Source: an uncultured Ruminococcus sp. (GTDB lineage Bacteria; Bacillota; Clostridia; Oscillospirales; Ruminococcaceae). From it: DNA of 33,199 nucleotides. This document shows positions 7,615-15,016 of the stretch, piece by piece. Position 1 is the stretch's first letter; the number at the start of each line of letters is the position of its first letter. The stretch spans positions 12,990 to 46,188 of the forward strand of contig ONAI01000033.1 of assembly GCA_900315755.1 (NCBI GenBank). Direction: 5' to 3'. The position numbers and the translations under genes were made by a program. Below the pieces are notes generated by a model. That model was not told where the DNA came from, ran no database searches, and saw nothing but the letters and a program-made list of their open reading frames with translations.

Positions 7615-8691
7615 TTACAGCTTTTTCTCGTACAGCGCGTAGGTGTACTGCTCTTCTATGAGCTGGTTGAAATAGCTTCCGGTGACCTTGCCTTTGCGGA
7701 TAAGCGCACCGACGGAGAACGCCTGCTTTTTGCATATCTCGCGGAGGAGACATTCAGAGAGAGCCTTGCCGAGACCGAGGTGCTCCGGTTCTGTGCCGAG
7801 GTACAGGAGAATGTAGTCCTCGGGCGCTTTTTTCACCTTTAATATGTGAAGGAGCTTTAAGGGAGTAAGCCTTCCGCTCGAAGCGTTCCCGTAATTCGGA
7901 AGTGTGACAAAGAATCCCACAGCCCTTCCGTTATGATAAGCTATCTTTATCATATGGTAGTCGGCAGCGAACTTCATAGAGCTGTACAGCGCACAGAATT
8001 CGTCCTCTGTGATGTGCGAGAAGGTCTGGAAATCGCTGTAAAGAGAGATCAGAAGCCGGTATATCTCGCGCAGGCTCTTGTCGAATGTTTCCTTTTCAAG
8101 GGAGCATATCGAGTAGCCGTTTTCCGTGAAGTGCTGAAGTCTGCGGACATTCCTCCTGTTCAGGAAGCTCGGCGGTATCTTACCGTAGCGGTTCGAGACG
8201 TATTCACCGCTGACACAGAATCCGTTTTCGAGAAAAAATTGCTCGTAATATGGCAGATTGTATGGCTCGCCGGTGTAGGGCAGCTTATCGAAGCAGTTTG
8301 TCTTGAGACGGTAGCCTATCCAGAATGAAGCGTCAACAGGTCCTACAAGTGAAGTGCAGCCAAGCTTTTTTGCCTTAGCCTCTGCTGCTCTGAAAATACA
8401 TCGTGCAGCTGCGGAGTTGTCTATGCACTCGAAAAAGCCGATGTACGCGCAAGCTGAGCCGGGATAGACAGTCAGAATGCAGCGTCCGGCGACATTGCGC
8501 TTTTCATCGTATACGAGAAACGGATACACGGAAAAATAGTGGCTGAGAGTATGTCTGCCTCTGAGGATAGCTTTTTCGGTCGCCGGATCCTGCGTCAGCT
8601 GCTTTTTCGTATAGAGCTTAGCCGGAAACCGCAGAAAACACCGGACGCTTTTTTTATCATTAGTATCAAAATTGACTGCCTTGAATTTCAT
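7615..8691 (-). CDS. GNAT-like acyltransferase, last gene of the lipid cassette
   Basis: 358 residues, ATG at 8691 after AAAGGAGA. The C-terminal half looks like a GNAT fold: a beta region with KIAYHNGRAVGFFVTLPNYG and an acyl-CoA loop-like EHLGLGKALSECLL. The N-terminal half has an earlier GNAT-like part with FECIDNSAAARCIF and the conserved-looking VGPVDASFWIGYRLKTN. This two-part layout resembles YghO-like putative N-acyltransferases, whose substrate is not established. No signal peptide or membrane helix was seen. The gene starts 11 nt after the dikinase gene and is the most distal gene of the operon. The likely role is acyl transfer in the cassette pathway (inference from family and neighbours). 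Confidence 0.8.
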   Translation of the reverse strand: MKFKAVNFDTNDKKSVRCFLRFPAKLYTKKQLTQDPATEKAILRGRHTLSHYFSVYPFLVYDEKRNVAGRCILTVYPGSACAYIGFFECIDNSAAARCIFRAAEAKAKKLGCTSLVGPVDASFWIGYRLKTNCFDKLPYTGEPYNLPYYEQFFLENGFCVSGEYVSNRYGKIPPSFLNRRNVRRLQHFTENGYSICSLEKETFDKSLREIYRLLISLYSDFQTFSHITEDEFCALYSSMKFAADYHMIKIAYHNGRAVGFFVTLPNYGNASSGRLTPLKLLHILKVKKAPEDYILLYLGTEPEHLGLGKALSECLLREICKKQAFSVGALIRKGKVTGSYFNQLIEEQYTYALYEKKL

Positions 8692-8702
8692 ATTTGTCTC
8701 CT

Positions 8703-11022
8703 TTATGAAGCGGCGCGCTGTATTACCTGCACCGTGCCGTCGATTCCGTTCAGACGAACATGATCGCCGTCGTGAATGTGGTCACAGGCATTGCCCACGC
8801 CGACAACAGCCGGCTTTCTGAGCTCGCGTGAGATGATTGCAGTGTGGGAGAGCAGAGAACCGCGCTTTGAGATAATGCCGAGCGACTGCGATATGACATA
8901 CACCCAGCCCGGATCGGTGACATCTGCTAAGATTATCTTTCCGGAAACGTCGGTATCAGCGGTGAGTGCGGAGATATGAGCTACCTCGCCCTCGACTATT
9001 CCGGATGAACACGGAGTGCCGTAGATAAGCGTATCATCGTTGTGAATGGTGTCGGAAACGAAGTCCGCCGGGTGCTTGTCGAAGACTTCACGGTCGAAAA
9101 CAATGCGCGTGTACGGCGGTATAGCTGCAAAGGCTTTCCATTGCTTCTTTCGTGAAGCTATGAGTTCACGCAGACCGGAGGTCTTGCCGTTTACAGCCTG
9201 TTCAAGCTCGGAGAACGTCAGATAGAATACATCCTTCTGATGTCCGATAATACCTTGTTTGCTGAGGTCACTGCCGCATTTAAGGATTATTTCACGGATA
9301 AGTCCGAAGATCTTGCCGCGCGACATCCTCGATTTCTCGCGGAGCAGAATACCGTTGTAAGCCTTCTTTGCGTAGATTTTAGAGAGACCGTGCAGCTTAG
9401 GACGGGCAGCTGTTTCGGGCGGTTTAATGTCCGCGAAAGTTGAGACGGTCTCGACAAATAGCAGCGGATCGGTGCGGTAGGTAGCTGCTTCAAGTTTTAG
9501 TTCACATGAGCAGCGGTCGCCGTATTCCTCGATGAATTCCGTTATCAGCTGCGCCGAGCGTGTAGGACGCGAGACGAATTCCCTGAATTCCTCCTGCGTT
9601 GAAATTGAACAGAATTCCTCGTAGCTGTCCTCTTCACGGAGCGTTTTCCGGATAGCCGTCAGAAGTCTGACAGGCTTCATACTTTCTATCGAATTTGAAC
9701 CGCAGATGATCTGATTTGCCGTATTTTCCGGGTTTTTACACCTGAGAGAATGTTTGAGCAGACCGGTGAAAATGAAAGAGTACATATCATTTACCAGCGT
9801 CAGATCCCAGCAATTGCCGAGTGCATTTTTCAGTTCAACGTATATGCCGAAGAGCTCGGCAGGGGAGTCGGTCTGATGTATTCGCGCACTGAACTCCGGG
9901 TACATATCATCGAATTTCCGGTTCAGCTTCTTCATATTCCGCTCGTTTGCGGAGATGAGCTGAATGAACGAAAGCATCACTCTCAGCTTAGTCATACGGC
10001 TCGGGAATTTCGATGAGCGTGTAACGCTTTTGTCCGAAATACCGAGCATTTCCTGCCATACGGGGATGATCTTTCTGCTGAACGGCAGCATTGTGATAAC
10101 ATCGTACCAGCTGCTTATCCGGTAATATATCCTGCCGTTTGCGGAGTCGGTCATATTGGCGAGAACGCTTTCCAGACGCTCGGCAGTTCCGTCATTGCGG
10201 GTTATGCGGCGGACGCAGCTGCTGAATACGAGACTGTAAACATCCTTGACCAAGCTTATAGTCATCGGCGAGGAAATACCGGGATAGCTCTCCGAAATAT
10301 TGCTGCTGTCGAGGATAATGTGACCGTCTGGGCGAAGAGTCGTTATCGGTCTTGTCTGCAAAACGAACACCTCGCCGTTCTTGACTGCGTACTCAATATC
10401 ACATTCGCAGCCGAACTGCTCCCGGACATCCGCAGCGATCTTCAGCAGCGTTGTGATAATATCGCTGCCGAGCTTCGGAGCATCATCATGCAGCTCTGCG
10501 TAAAAGCTGCTGTCGTAGCGATTACAGTAATAGGTGTTGACAGCTACACGATCCTCGACTACATTGTCACCTGTTCCGTATCCGACCGTAATGACGGCCT
10601 CGCTAAGGATACCCTGCGGATTTGCGGTGAAGATAACGCCGGAGCAGTCAGCGTTTACCATGACCTGCACAATGACATTGATGTGAAGATCCGTGCGGCG
10701 TATGCCGCTTATGCGGAGGTATTCGGTCACGCTTTCGCTGTTGGCAGACGCACGGCATAGTCTGATTTTCTCTGGGAGCTCGTCTGACGGGACCGGCAAA
10801 CGAGAACGATGAACTGTCCTCGGCAGACGCGGATGAACGGACGGAAAACAGCGTTCCTTCGGGAAATTTCCTGCGTACATATTCATGGACTTCCTCTTGC
10901 TTTGTTTCATCTGTCACGCAGAACAGCTCCGGGACGTTCATTCCGTGCTGCTTCATCTGAAACAGCCTTTCAGCCTTTGCACCAACGCAGAACTGTGTGT
11001 AATTTTCAGCGGTTACGATCAT
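8703..11022 (-). pseudogene. Phosphohistidine dikinase (PEP synthase/rifampin-phosphotransferase-like), frameshifted
   Basis: Two overlapping frames encode one protein of about 773 codons. The first part (start ATG 11022 after GAGGTG, 5 nt after the UbiA stop) gives the ATP-grasp N-terminus with GAKAERLFQM and FSVRSSASAED, then SFAG near 10794. Reading continues correctly only in another frame, from PSDELPEKIR through NVIVQVMV, SGVIFTANPQG and VLQTRPITT. About seven residues expected after FAG (the QxDTxLN part) are missing, so a short out-of-frame deletion near 10780-10797 is likely. A helical middle region (about 310-680) and a swivelling domain with the phospho-acceptor His in GSLLSHTAII follow. 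The PEP/pyruvate-binding barrel is absent. This ATP-grasp/substrate/His order matches rifampin phosphotransferase rather than PPDK. The enzyme would phosphorylate an unknown substrate from ATP. An assembly error is the alternative to a true break. Confidence 0.8.
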
Positions 11023-11027
11023 ATTTC

Positions 11028-11924
11028 TCACCTCGCAAAAGCGATATATCCTCCGACGGTCAGGAGCATGATGCTCTCCTGAATGTATGTGTAGCGCTCG
11101 ACCTTCTCAACGAGTCTGAACCTGTGCGGATCGCGCATATATTCGATGAATTTCCACGTCATCCAGCAGACGTTGATAAAGAGTGCGATGACGGAGAGCC
11201 AGCTGAGTCGGTATACCAGCAGGAAATTCGTGATGATGTCAACAATTGTGAGTATCAGGACAAACCTCGTTGCCCTGCGGTAGCCGAAAAGCTTCGAGTA
11301 GGTGACGTACTCGGTCTCATCTTCGGGAGCTTTTATCTTGCGGGAGACCTCCCATATCAGTGCCGGAAAATAGAGTGTGAAAGCGGCGAGGATTGTCGTT
11401 AGTGTGAATGCGCTCAGACCGTACTTTATGCAGGTGAACGAGATGATGTAGATGTTCATTATCATCTGCACCGGATTGTGGGTGACGAGCGCGAGCGGCA
11501 GACTTTTCTGTATCTTTTTCTTCTGGAAGAACCACATCGACATCAGCGTTCCGTAGACGTAGAGGAATACGAAGAATGGTATGTTGTTCATAAAGCAGAC
11601 GTTCAGAAGAACTGTTACCGCAATGAGCAGACCAATGAAGATACCAAGATCCTTTTTCGTAACTCTGCCGGAGGGGAGCGGACGCTCCTTGAACAGCCGG
11701 CAATCGAGTTCGTAGTCTTTGAAGTCGTCAGCGATACGCAGCCAGCAAAGGAAACTGAATACCGTAAAGCCGCCGATGAATTCGGCTGCGCTTATCTGGA
11801 AGCTTGTCACTCCGTTATTGAGGAGGATAATGAAGTATATCTCGAAGAAAACTATTCCGCCGAGCAGAAGTCTCGGTATCAGAGGATACATTTCCCGGAA
11901 GTAGATATTAAGTCGTTTCAGCAT
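11028..11924 (-). CDS. UbiA-superfamily prenyltransferase homologue
   Basis: 298 residues with about eight to nine membrane helices. The first Asp-rich motif is intact: RIADDFKDYELD (Asp66, 67, 70, 74), followed by RPLPSGRV, typical of UbiA enzymes, which move a prenyl group from a prenyl diphosphate to an acceptor. The second motif is unusual, WEVSRKIKAPEDETEY (about 191-206), in place of the common DxxxD. The ATG at 11924 has AAAGGAGC upstream. The gene sits 18 nt after carS and directly before the dikinase. In archaea, UbiA members add the second prenyl chain to glycerol phosphate just before CarS acts, and the neighbour here is a CarS homologue. The substrate remains unknown; a quinone or other prenyl-acceptor role is possible. 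Confidence 0.85.
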   Translation of the reverse strand: MLKRLNIYFREMYPLIPRLLLGGIVFFEIYFIILLNNGVTSFQISAAEFIGGFTVFSFLCWLRIADDFKDYELDCRLFKERPLPSGRVTKKDLGIFIGLLIAVTVLLNVCFMNNIPFFVFLYVYGTLMSMWFFQKKKIQKSLPLALVTHNPVQMIMNIYIISFTCIKYGLSAFTLTTILAAFTLYFPALIWEVSRKIKAPEDETEYVTYSKLFGYRRATRFVLILTIVDIITNFLLVYRLSWLSVIALFINVCWMTWKFIEYMRDPHRFRLVEKVERYTYIQESIMLLTVGGYIAFAR

Positions 11925-11942
11925 ATGAATGCTCCTTTCACG

Positions 11943-12527
11943 TTAAAGATTTTTGCGGATCTTTGCCGCGTAAAGTATCAGGTTCAGCGCGATATGAGTC
12001 AGTGCACCGAGCACGATATACTGTATGTACTGCGGAATAGTGAGACCTGTGAACAGTGTCAGAATCAGGACTACTCCGAGCAGCGAGTCTATTTGGTCGA
12101 TGATGAAGAACAGCGCACCTTTGAAGCCGTGTGAGGTCTTTCCCGGCTTTATGTCTAAGCGGCGCTTGATGAAGCTGTTCGGCAGTTCGCAGAGGACGTA
12201 GGCAAGTCCGAACATCGCACCGGCTAAGGCGTTGAACAGCAGAGAATTGTCAAAGCTCTGATATAGCTCGTTGCGGCTGCCTATTGCTCCGGACGACGCT
12301 GTGAGAAGTCCCCACATTATCTGCGCGAGAGCAGTAGCGGCTATCATACCGAAAAAGCCTGCCCACGTCTTATTGTCACCGAAGATGCGCTTGCCGTCGG
12401 AGAAGTTTTTTCCGCCGTCTATCGGAGCACAGTGGGAGCAGTAGAGCTGCGTTTTCGTGAACAGCATATTTGCAGCTCCGGCGATTACAACAGGCATCAG
12501 AGTTGCGTACATAATCAGAATTCTCAT
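11943..12527 (-). CDS. CarS-family CDP-archaeol synthase homologue
   Basis: 194 residues and several membrane helices. It shows the family motifs PIDGGKNFSDGKRIFGDNKT (about 35-54), then CELPNSFIKRRLDIKPG (about 113-129) and a DQIDSLLG segment (about 144-151). Archaeal CarS transfers CMP from CTP to unsaturated archaetidic acid, giving the CDP-activated lipid from which phospholipid headgroups are built. Bacterial relatives exist, but their substrate is often unknown and could be another lipid phosphate. The start ATG (12527) shares one base with the stop of the DgkA gene; a GTG at 12530 is also possible (GGAG 12539-12536 serves either). The overlap implies coupled translation with the lipid kinase, which fits a kinase-then-cytidylyltransferase order. 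Confidence 0.88.
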   Translation of the reverse strand: MRILIMYATLMPVVIAGAANMLFTKTQLYCSHCAPIDGGKNFSDGKRIFGDNKTWAGFFGMIAATALAQIMWGLLTASSGAIGSRNELYQSFDNSLLFNALAGAMFGLAYVLCELPNSFIKRRLDIKPGKTSHGFKGALFFIIDQIDSLLGVVLILTLFTGLTIPQYIQYIVLGALTHIALNLILYAAKIRKNL

Positions 12528-12946
12528 CACATCATCTCCAGAAATTTCGGGATAAGTATAATTGCCTGCGATACGAAGAATGCTATCGACAGAATGAATA
12601 CACCGGCTGCGGCAGTATCCTTTATGAACTTGTTATCGGCGGATATTTCGGGAAATTTAGTGTCGAGGAGACGTTCAATGGCAGTGTTGAGGTACTCCGC
12701 CGCAAAGACTCCGCAGACCAGTGCAAAGCCGATCAGAAATTCTGCCGCGGAAACTCCGAGCATAAGTCCTGCGAAGAAGAACACGGAGTATATCGCTGTA
12801 TATTCGCGGAAATTGCGTTCCTCCTTCCACGCTGTCTGCATACCCTGAAAGGCGCAGCGCATACTCTGGAAGATGTTCTTGTTTTTCATTGAAGCACGTT
12901 CATTCCGAGTACGGTTGAAGGTGCCTGTCATAGCAGTTGTTTTCAT
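12527..12946 (-). CDS. dgkA: DgkA-type diacylglycerol/undecaprenol kinase
   Basis: 139 residues, three membrane helices. It shows the family signature AAEYLNTAIERLLD (Glu84, Asn87, Glu91) and DNKFIKDTAAAGVF (about 104-117). Members phosphorylate a membrane lipid alcohol with ATP; Gram-positive forms usually prefer undecaprenol, proteobacterial forms diacylglycerol. The N-terminal 20 residues are an extension rich in Thr, Arg and Asn; an internal ATG (codon 20) precedes the usual MKNKNIFQSM region and could be the true start. It lies 17 nt after the Lgt-like gene and overlaps carS. A lipid phosphate made here could be the substrate of CarS (inference). Confidence 0.88.
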   Translation of the reverse strand: MKTTAMTGTFNRTRNERASMKNKNIFQSMRCAFQGMQTAWKEERNFREYTAIYSVFFFAGLMLGVSAAEFLIGFALVCGVFAAEYLNTAIERLLDTKFPEISADNKFIKDTAAAGVFILSIAFFVSQAIILIPKFLEMM

Positions 12947-12963
12947 AGAAACACACCCTTTCG

Positions 12964-13689
12964 TTACTGTGTCACTGGCTTTGCAGTGACCTTCTTACGT
13001 TTCTGAGTTTTCTTCATATTGATGAGACACGCGATAGTTACCAGCAGGCAGATAGCCTGTTCGATTGATAATGCCCTGTGGGAGTGCGACTTTCTGAGAA
13101 ATTCAAGGACAAATTTTGCTGCGGCTGAAAGAATTGCGACCTTTTGCACTGAATGTATATCGTGTTTTTTAAGAAATACCATTCCGGCAATGAATATAGC
13201 GATGAACACAACTGATTCCATGAGCTGTACCGGGAATACACATATATCGCCGATGCGTTTTCCGGTGTACCTTACACAGAGCAGACCGTCATAGCAGATA
13301 CCGTGACAGCATCCTGCGGTGAAGCAGCCTATCTTTGCTATGCCGTACATCAGCGGAAGTGCGAATGTACAGTTCTGGAGCAGGATCGCTCTTTCACCGG
13401 GGCTCTGCCATATGAGCGAGATGAGCAGTGCTGTGATGTATACTCCGGCAGCTGCACCTATCGAAGCAAATCCGAATATCCTTCCGCCGGATGTCAAGAA
13501 TGCGAAAGCCGCAGCACAGCTTATGCACATAGGCGGTATCATTGCAGCAAGGAGAAGCGACTTCCTCAGAGTTATCCCGCGCCTGATACAAAGCCGGATG
13601 ATAACAGCAGTTCCGGCAGCTAATGCAAGCATGAGAAATATACTGTACGGCGATATTGTGCCGTGATCTGTGTTGATGTGTATCCTCAT
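12964..13689 (-). CDS. Prolipoprotein diacylglyceryl transferase (Lgt) paralogue
   Basis: 241 residues with about seven membrane helices. It shows an Lgt-like core, KIGCFTAGCCHG (about 119-130) and PVQLMES (about 153-159), matching the GRxGNF and HPxQLYE blocks of Lgt. Several key Lgt residues differ: the Arg of GRxGNF is Lys, the HGG block reads FGFASIG, and RHPSQLYE reads VFPVQLMES. It is therefore unlikely to be the housekeeping Lgt and may use a different acceptor for a diacylglyceryl or phosphatidylglycerol-derived group. The ATG at 13689 has GAGGTTTT upstream. It is the second gene of the cassette. Confidence 0.82.
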   Translation of the reverse strand: MRIHINTDHGTISPYSIFLMLALAAGTAVIIRLCIRRGITLRKSLLLAAMIPPMCISCAAAFAFLTSGGRIFGFASIGAAAGVYITALLISLIWQSPGERAILLQNCTFALPLMYGIAKIGCFTAGCCHGICYDGLLCVRYTGKRIGDICVFPVQLMESVVFIAIFIAGMVFLKKHDIHSVQKVAILSAAAKFVLEFLRKSHSHRALSIEQAICLLVTIACLINMKKTQKRKKVTAKPVTQ

Positions 13690-13720
13690 AGCATTAAAAC
13701 CTCATGAGCAGACTAACTGT

Positions 13721-14242
13721 TCAGCCGATAGTGCTGCATTCGTAGAGACAGCTGTTGATAGCTGCCATTAATAGAATTACAGAAACTAATTGCAAGCCAA
13801 CTAAAATAATGATGACCACTACCCCTGCCGATTTGTTTTTTAAACCGAGAGCACAAGCTAATAAAGATATAAAACTTACAAACATTGCACTGCTGCCGAT
13901 ATTTGAGTTGACAGTTGTCATGCAGAACCCGAGCAAAAACAGGAGCGTCAGACCTATTGTAACAATAGCATCGTTTTCAGAATCCCTTTCCGGCTGCTGG
14001 TTTTCAGGCATTATGTATCGTTCCTCATCATCATAGATAATAAGTGGTTCGCCGTTGGGATATTTTCTCATATTATCAATTTCGCGTTCAGTCATATAAT
14101 GTACCCAGCGACCGTCTATAAGCTGTACAAAATGGTATTTTTTAAGTAGTGCAAAGTCAGTACAGTAAGGAGCTGTTATCGCCGGTCTGCCGTTAAGGTA
14201 CTCATATTCGCAGTCGTTAATTTCATAGAACATCACTTTCAT
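13721..14242 (-). CDS. Membrane protein of unknown function, first gene of the cassette
   Basis: 173 residues. A soluble N-terminal part (about 1-90) contains GRPAITAPYCTDF, YHFVQLIDGRWVHYM and an acidic IIYDDEERYIMPEN stretch. Three hydrophobic helices follow (about 93-110, 115-133, 137-163). I do not recognise the family. It is the promoter-proximal gene, 31 nt ahead of the Lgt paralogue, and has CAGGTGA before the ATG. The local AT content is higher than in the lipid genes, so it may be a more recent addition. Whether it belongs to the pathway is inferred from spacing only. Confidence 0.75.
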   Translation of the reverse strand: MKVMFYEINDCEYEYLNGRPAITAPYCTDFALLKKYHFVQLIDGRWVHYMTEREIDNMRKYPNGEPLIIYDDEERYIMPENQQPERDSENDAIVTIGLTLLFLLGFCMTTVNSNIGSSAMFVSFISLLACALGLKNKSAGVVVIIILVGLQLVSVILLMAAINSCLYECSTIG

Positions 14243-14277
14243 AGAAGTTCACCTGTCTTTCCGTAGTCTATGCTTTA

Positions 14278-14306
14278 ATTATACGCATTCTGCCGGAATT
14301 TGGAAG
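14278..14306 (-). promoter_or_regulatory. Probable promoter of the lipid cassette
   Basis: On the minus strand a perfect TATAAT (14283-14278) lies 35 nt before the first gene. The hexamer 17 nt upstream (CTTCCA, 14306-14301) matches only 3 of 6 bases. A good -10 with a poor -35 suggests a promoter that needs an activator, which fits the repeats just upstream. Confidence 0.6.
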
Positions 14307-14314
14307 AGGTCGGC

Positions 14315-14342
14315 TGTCACTTTGCGAGTGACAAATGTCACT
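14315..14342. repeat. TGTCACT repeat cluster, candidate operator
   Basis: Three 7-base copies: TGTCACT (14315-14321), its inverted copy AGTGACA (14327-14333) and TGTCACT again (14336-14342). The first two form a perfect inverted repeat with a 5-nt spacer. Relative to the predicted start near 14271 they lie at about -44 to -71, the usual place for an activator. The adjacent LuxR-type regulator is the obvious candidate ligand (inference). Confidence 0.55.
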
Positions 14343-14347
14343 ATAAT

Positions 14348-14376
14348 AAAAAAACGCCGGCCATTGCTGGTCGGCG
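14348..14376 (-). terminator. Terminator of the LuxR-type two-component operon
   Basis: Minus-strand stem of 8 positions with one mismatch (CGCCGACC 14376-14369 with GGCCGGCG 14362-14355, loop AGCAAT), then a run of seven T (14354-14348). It ends transcription of the regulator before the cassette promoter, so the two units are separate. Confidence 0.85.
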
Positions 14377-14392
14377 CGGTGTTCCGGAAACG

Positions 14393-15016
14393 TTAAACGA
14401 TATTGTTTTTTATTGCAAAGACTGCAAGCTGTGTGCGGTCCTTGAGACTGAGTTTTTCAAGCAGACGGGAAATACCGTTGCGGACAGTTCCCTCAGCGAG
14501 GAAGAGCTTTGCTGAGATCTCCTTGTTGTCAGCACCTTCGCAGATAAGGCGAATGAAGTCTATCTCGCGCTCGGTAAGTCCGAAGTCCTTTGGTGCGGAC
14601 TGCACTACGTTCCTCTTTATCGACTGGAAGATGTTGTCGCAGAATACATTGATGCCGCCTGCGACAGCTTTTATGGAACTGACTATCTTGTCGTTGTCCA
14701 TTTCTTTAAGGATATATCCGTCTGCACCGGCTGCAACAGCGCGGTCAACGGTTTCCTGATCGTCGAACGTCGTCAGTACGAGTACCTTTATCCCCGGAAG
14801 GCACGTTTTAATCTGCCTTGTGCCGTAGCTGCCGTCGAAATCGGGCATTCGCATATCCATAAGAACGACATCGGGTTTAAGGCGTGTGGACATTTCAAGA
14901 GCCTCCTTGCCGTTTGAGGCTTCCCCGACAACTTTCAGCTCACTGTCTCCTGAGATGACGGCTTTAAGACCGGCGCGCAGAATAGGCACGTCGTCAACCA
15001 GCAGTATCTTTATCAT
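14393..15016 (-). CDS. NarL/LuxR-type response regulator
   Basis: 207 residues. Receiver domain with Asp8-Asp9, phospho-acceptor Asp about 54 in VVLMDMRMP, TTFDD and the Lys of YILKEM. The C-terminal helix-turn-helix starts at GLTEREIDFIR and includes NKEISAKLFLAEGTVRN. The gene overlaps the kinase by 4 nt (ATGA), so the pair is coupled. Since the next unit downstream is the lipid cassette, whose promoter carries dyad repeats, regulation of that cassette is plausible but not shown. Confidence 0.93.
   Translation of the reverse strand: MIKILLVDDVPILRAGLKAVISGDSELKVVGEASNGKEALEMSTRLKPDVVLMDMRMPDFDGSYGTRQIKTCLPGIKVLVLTTFDDQETVDRAVAAGADGYILKEMDNDKIVSSIKAVAGGINVFCDNIFQSIKRNVVQSAPKDFGLTEREIDFIRLICEGADNKEISAKLFLAEGTVRNGISRLLEKLSLKDRTQLAVFAIKNNIV

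Noticed and set aside
10320-10760. Plus-strand open frame opposite the dikinase
   Set aside because: No ribosome site, and the minus strand carries conserved ATP-grasp motifs.
8703-11022. Programmed ribosomal frameshift in the dikinase gene
   Set aside because: No slippery heptamer or downstream pseudoknot was seen near the junction, and several conserved residues are missing, which fits a deletion better.
11478-12134. Long plus-strand open frame across the UbiA and CarS genes
   Set aside because: Composition is charged and irregular, has no ribosome site, and the opposite strand encodes clear membrane enzymes.
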